From an uncultured Roseburia sp. (GTDB lineage Bacteria > Bacillota > Clostridia > Lachnospirales > Lachnospiraceae), in assembly GCA_947062675.1 (NCBI GenBank), contig CAMSQM010000032.1, forward strand, positions 1 through 33,260: a DNA stretch of 33,260 nucleotides, in the 5' to 3' direction. Both the position numbers and the translations under genes were made by a program. Below the pieces are notes generated by a model. That model was not told where the DNA came from. It made no database searches and saw only the letters and a program-made list of their open reading frames with translations. This document shows, piece by piece, positions 31,854 to 33,260 of this stretch (within the stretch, counting starts at the first letter, position 1; each line of letters begins with the position of its first letter).

Positions 31854-33110
31854 TCAGACAGAGGTATTGATGCCGTTGACGGCGGCGTGCTCATCCTCGT
31901 CCATCGGGATGACGAGGCATTTCTTTCCGTCGATCATCTGGGAGTGAATCTGGCTCACTTTTTCGGGCTTTACGCGCAGAATTACATCATAGGTTTTTAC
32001 CGCGGAAGGCTCTTCATCCCCGTCTTCTTTTACGGGAAGCGAGCGGGCATCGTTCAGCTGCTGTTTTAAATTCTCCACCTGATGGATCAGATCAAGCTTT
32101 TCGCGGCGTCTGCCGCCCTCTTCCACAAGCTTCGGATCGACAAGCTGTTCCGGCTCCGGCAGCTCTTCGCCAAAGACGTTCTCGTAGGTCTGTCCGATGA
32201 CGGCGGTCTGTTCTTCGGGAACACCGCTTTCCGCCAGCAGCTCTGTGATTGTGGAACAGGTCAGAATTACAGGTTCCGGTTCGGCCGTTTCGTCCCCGGC
32301 AGCCGGAATCATGTCGTTGAGACTGCCCTGTATATCCATAAACAGCATGTCGCTTTTATCGTCATCCTCACCGATGACTTCTTTTACAATGCTCTGGAAT
32401 GTCAGTTTCTTTTCTGTGGCAGTCATCCTGGGATCGCAGCCGAGCCCGGCTTCCATGAATTCTGTGTGCGGAGTCTTTGTGTCCCTTGTGTAAAACATGA
32501 CAGCGTGAATATCTGTGCTTCTGTCCGTAAAGGCGGGAAAGACAAAACCGGTATCCGGAGCCCCGACCACCCAGTCGCGGACGCGCGGTCCGATGCGGTT
32601 TTCGTCCGGGCGGTAGCCGAGCCCGGGTTTTGTCAGGGTCACCGGGCAGATGGCGCAGAGAAGATATTCATAGACTTCTTCCGACTCGTCAAGGTTTTTG
32701 TGATCCGTGGTTCTTGTCATGACGTCGTAGGCGTCATGGAAGATCAGGATCAGGTAATTGCCCACATACTGATAGCTGTCGATGATGTGGTCATAAAATG
32801 TCTCCATCAGCTCGTCGCTCTGCAGCGCGCTTTCCCGAAGTCCGAGCAGGAACTGCTGTCTGCCGCCGGAAGCTTCCTCTTTTGCAGGGAATTCAAGCTC
32901 CAGCAGATTGTTTCCGATCGTGCCGGAAAATACTTTTCTGGCGATTTCCAGGTATTTAAACATCTCCTCGTCATCCAGATTGAGAAATGTCTGGCCGAAA
33001 GATGTGACTTTCTGACGGTCGGCATCCACGTAGCAGCCGCAAAGTCTGGTGAAGGTACAGGCGTCTTTTTTCAGACGTTTTTTCAGTTCAAGGATGTCTT
33101 TTTTGTTCAT
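31854..33110 (-). CDS. DUF4317 family protein
   Basis: The 418-aa cytoplasmic protein starts MNKKDILELKKRLKKDACTF and contains RLCGCYVDADRQKV, NYLILIFHDAYDV, LLCAICPVTLTKPGLGY and PDTGFVFPAFTDRSTDIHAV, followed by a Glu-rich coiled segment and a C-terminal YDVILRVKPEKVSQIHSQMI. I recognise the family as DUF4317, frequent in Clostridia and without a known function. The in-frame region upstream to 33251 runs back through the tRNA and its terminator, so the ATG at 33110 with GGAG upstream is the right start. Confidence 0.85.
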   Translation of the reverse strand: MNKKDILELKKRLKKDACTFTRLCGCYVDADRQKVTSFGQTFLNLDDEEMFKYLEIARKVFSGTIGNNLLELEFPAKEEASGGRQQFLLGLRESALQSDELMETFYDHIIDSYQYVGNYLILIFHDAYDVMTRTTDHKNLDESEEVYEYLLCAICPVTLTKPGLGYRPDENRIGPRVRDWVVGAPDTGFVFPAFTDRSTDIHAVMFYTRDTKTPHTEFMEAGLGCDPRMTATEKKLTFQSIVKEVIGEDDDKSDMLFMDIQGSLNDMIPAAGDETAEPEPVILTCSTITELLAESGVPEEQTAVIGQTYENVFGEELPEPEQLVDPKLVEEGGRRREKLDLIHQVENLKQQLNDARSLPVKEDGDEEPSAVKTYDVILRVKPEKVSQIHSQMIDGKKCLVIPMDEDEHAAVNGINTSV

Positions 33111-33134
33111 ATGTATCAGCTCCGCTTTTGATAG

Positions 33135-33164
33135 ATTAGAACCGGAAATGGGATCCGTGGACAA
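33135..33164 (-). promoter_or_regulatory. Probable promoter of the DUF4317 gene
   Basis: On the minus strand TTGTCC (33159-33164) and TCTAAT (33135-33140) are 18 bases apart, 25 bases before the start codon, immediately after the tRNA terminator. Confidence 0.4.
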
Positions 33165-33201
33165 AAAACGGGGGAATCCTGAAAAACAGGCCTCCCCGTA
33201 A
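33163..33201 (-). terminator. Intrinsic terminator downstream of tRNA-Gly
   Basis: Read on the minus strand, ACGGGGAGGCCTG and CAGGATTCCCCCGT form an imperfect hairpin around TTTTT, followed by TTTTTTG. It starts about nine bases after the tRNA 3' end. Confidence 0.75.
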
Positions 33202-33209
33202 ATAAAAAG

Positions 33210-33260
33210 AGCGCGAGACGGGACTCGAACCCGCGGCCCCGACCTTGGCAAGGTCGTGCT
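33210..33260 (-). tRNA. tRNA-Gly (GCC), 3' part; 5' end beyond the window
   Basis: On the minus strand the sequence contains an anticodon stem CGACC/GGTCG with loop TTGCCAA (33245-33251), anticodon GCC at 33247-33249. A T-arm GCGGG-TTCGAGT-CCCGT follows, then an acceptor strand CTCGCGC and U73, the discriminator expected for bacterial tRNA-Gly. CCA is not encoded. The D-arm and the 5' acceptor strand lie outside the window. Confidence 0.93.

Noticed and set aside
32082..33131. A 349-codon plus-strand frame opposite the DUF4317 gene
   Set aside because: It is antisense to a recognised family with a proper start and promoter; the Phe/Cys-rich composition is that of a mirror frame.
1..33260. 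CRISPR array, prophage or intact insertion sequence
   Set aside because: No regularly spaced direct repeats, no phage structural or integrase genes and no transposase with terminal inverted repeats were seen; only the decayed intron and the Rpn fragment are mobile-element related.

Overview
The window looks like a chromosomal segment of a Gram-positive anaerobe of the Clostridia, most likely a Lachnospiraceae member. The grounds are the gene content: a free-standing CarD regulator, a DUF4317 protein, a DinB/YolD pair, a type 1B PyrK/PyrD pair, a clostridial-type group II intron remnant and strong GGAGG ribosome sites. Most core genes are GC-rich, while several accessory genes are visibly AT-richer, which suggests they were acquired.

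Layout. Positions 1-1270 hold wreckage: the end of an Rpn-type nuclease/transposase gene and a decayed group II intron. Next is a minus-strand orphan gene with a sigma-D-like promoter (1317-2072). At 2223-5263 lies an AT-rich three-gene operon (DUF262 protein, DUF3696-type ATPase, unknown protein with a frameshift) that resembles a phage-defence locus. The pyrimidine genes pyrC-pyrK-pyrD follow (5438-8541), and then an AT-rich AIPR abortive-infection gene with a Mrr-like nuclease motif (8649-10337). A 43-bp palindromic terminator separates this from a translesion polymerase and its YolD partner (10603-12287).

From 12284 a consensus promoter and a leader containing an attenuator-like terminator precede asnB, two membrane acyltransferases and a UbiA-type prenyltransferase, a set suited to building or decorating surface glycans. 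Only 16 bases later begins the most interesting part (17488-28022), an eight-gene, same-strand, tightly packed cluster. It encodes an HTH-like protein, a propeller-like protein, two paralogous GrpE-like proteins (one membrane-anchored, one coiled-coil), a divergent Hsp70/actin-fold ATPase, a Ycf46-like AAA+ ATPase, and two membrane proteins that may be paralogs. I do not recognise it as a described system. It reads as a membrane-associated chaperone/remodelling machine, possibly co-transcribed with the surface-glycan genes, and it ends at a clear terminator (28096-28135).

The right end holds a minus-strand M56/BlaR1-like metallopeptidase without a BlaI partner, a KDG kinase gene with its own promoter and a KdgR-like palindromic operator, carD, a DUF4317 gene on the minus strand, and the 3' part of tRNA-Gly(GCC) running off the window.
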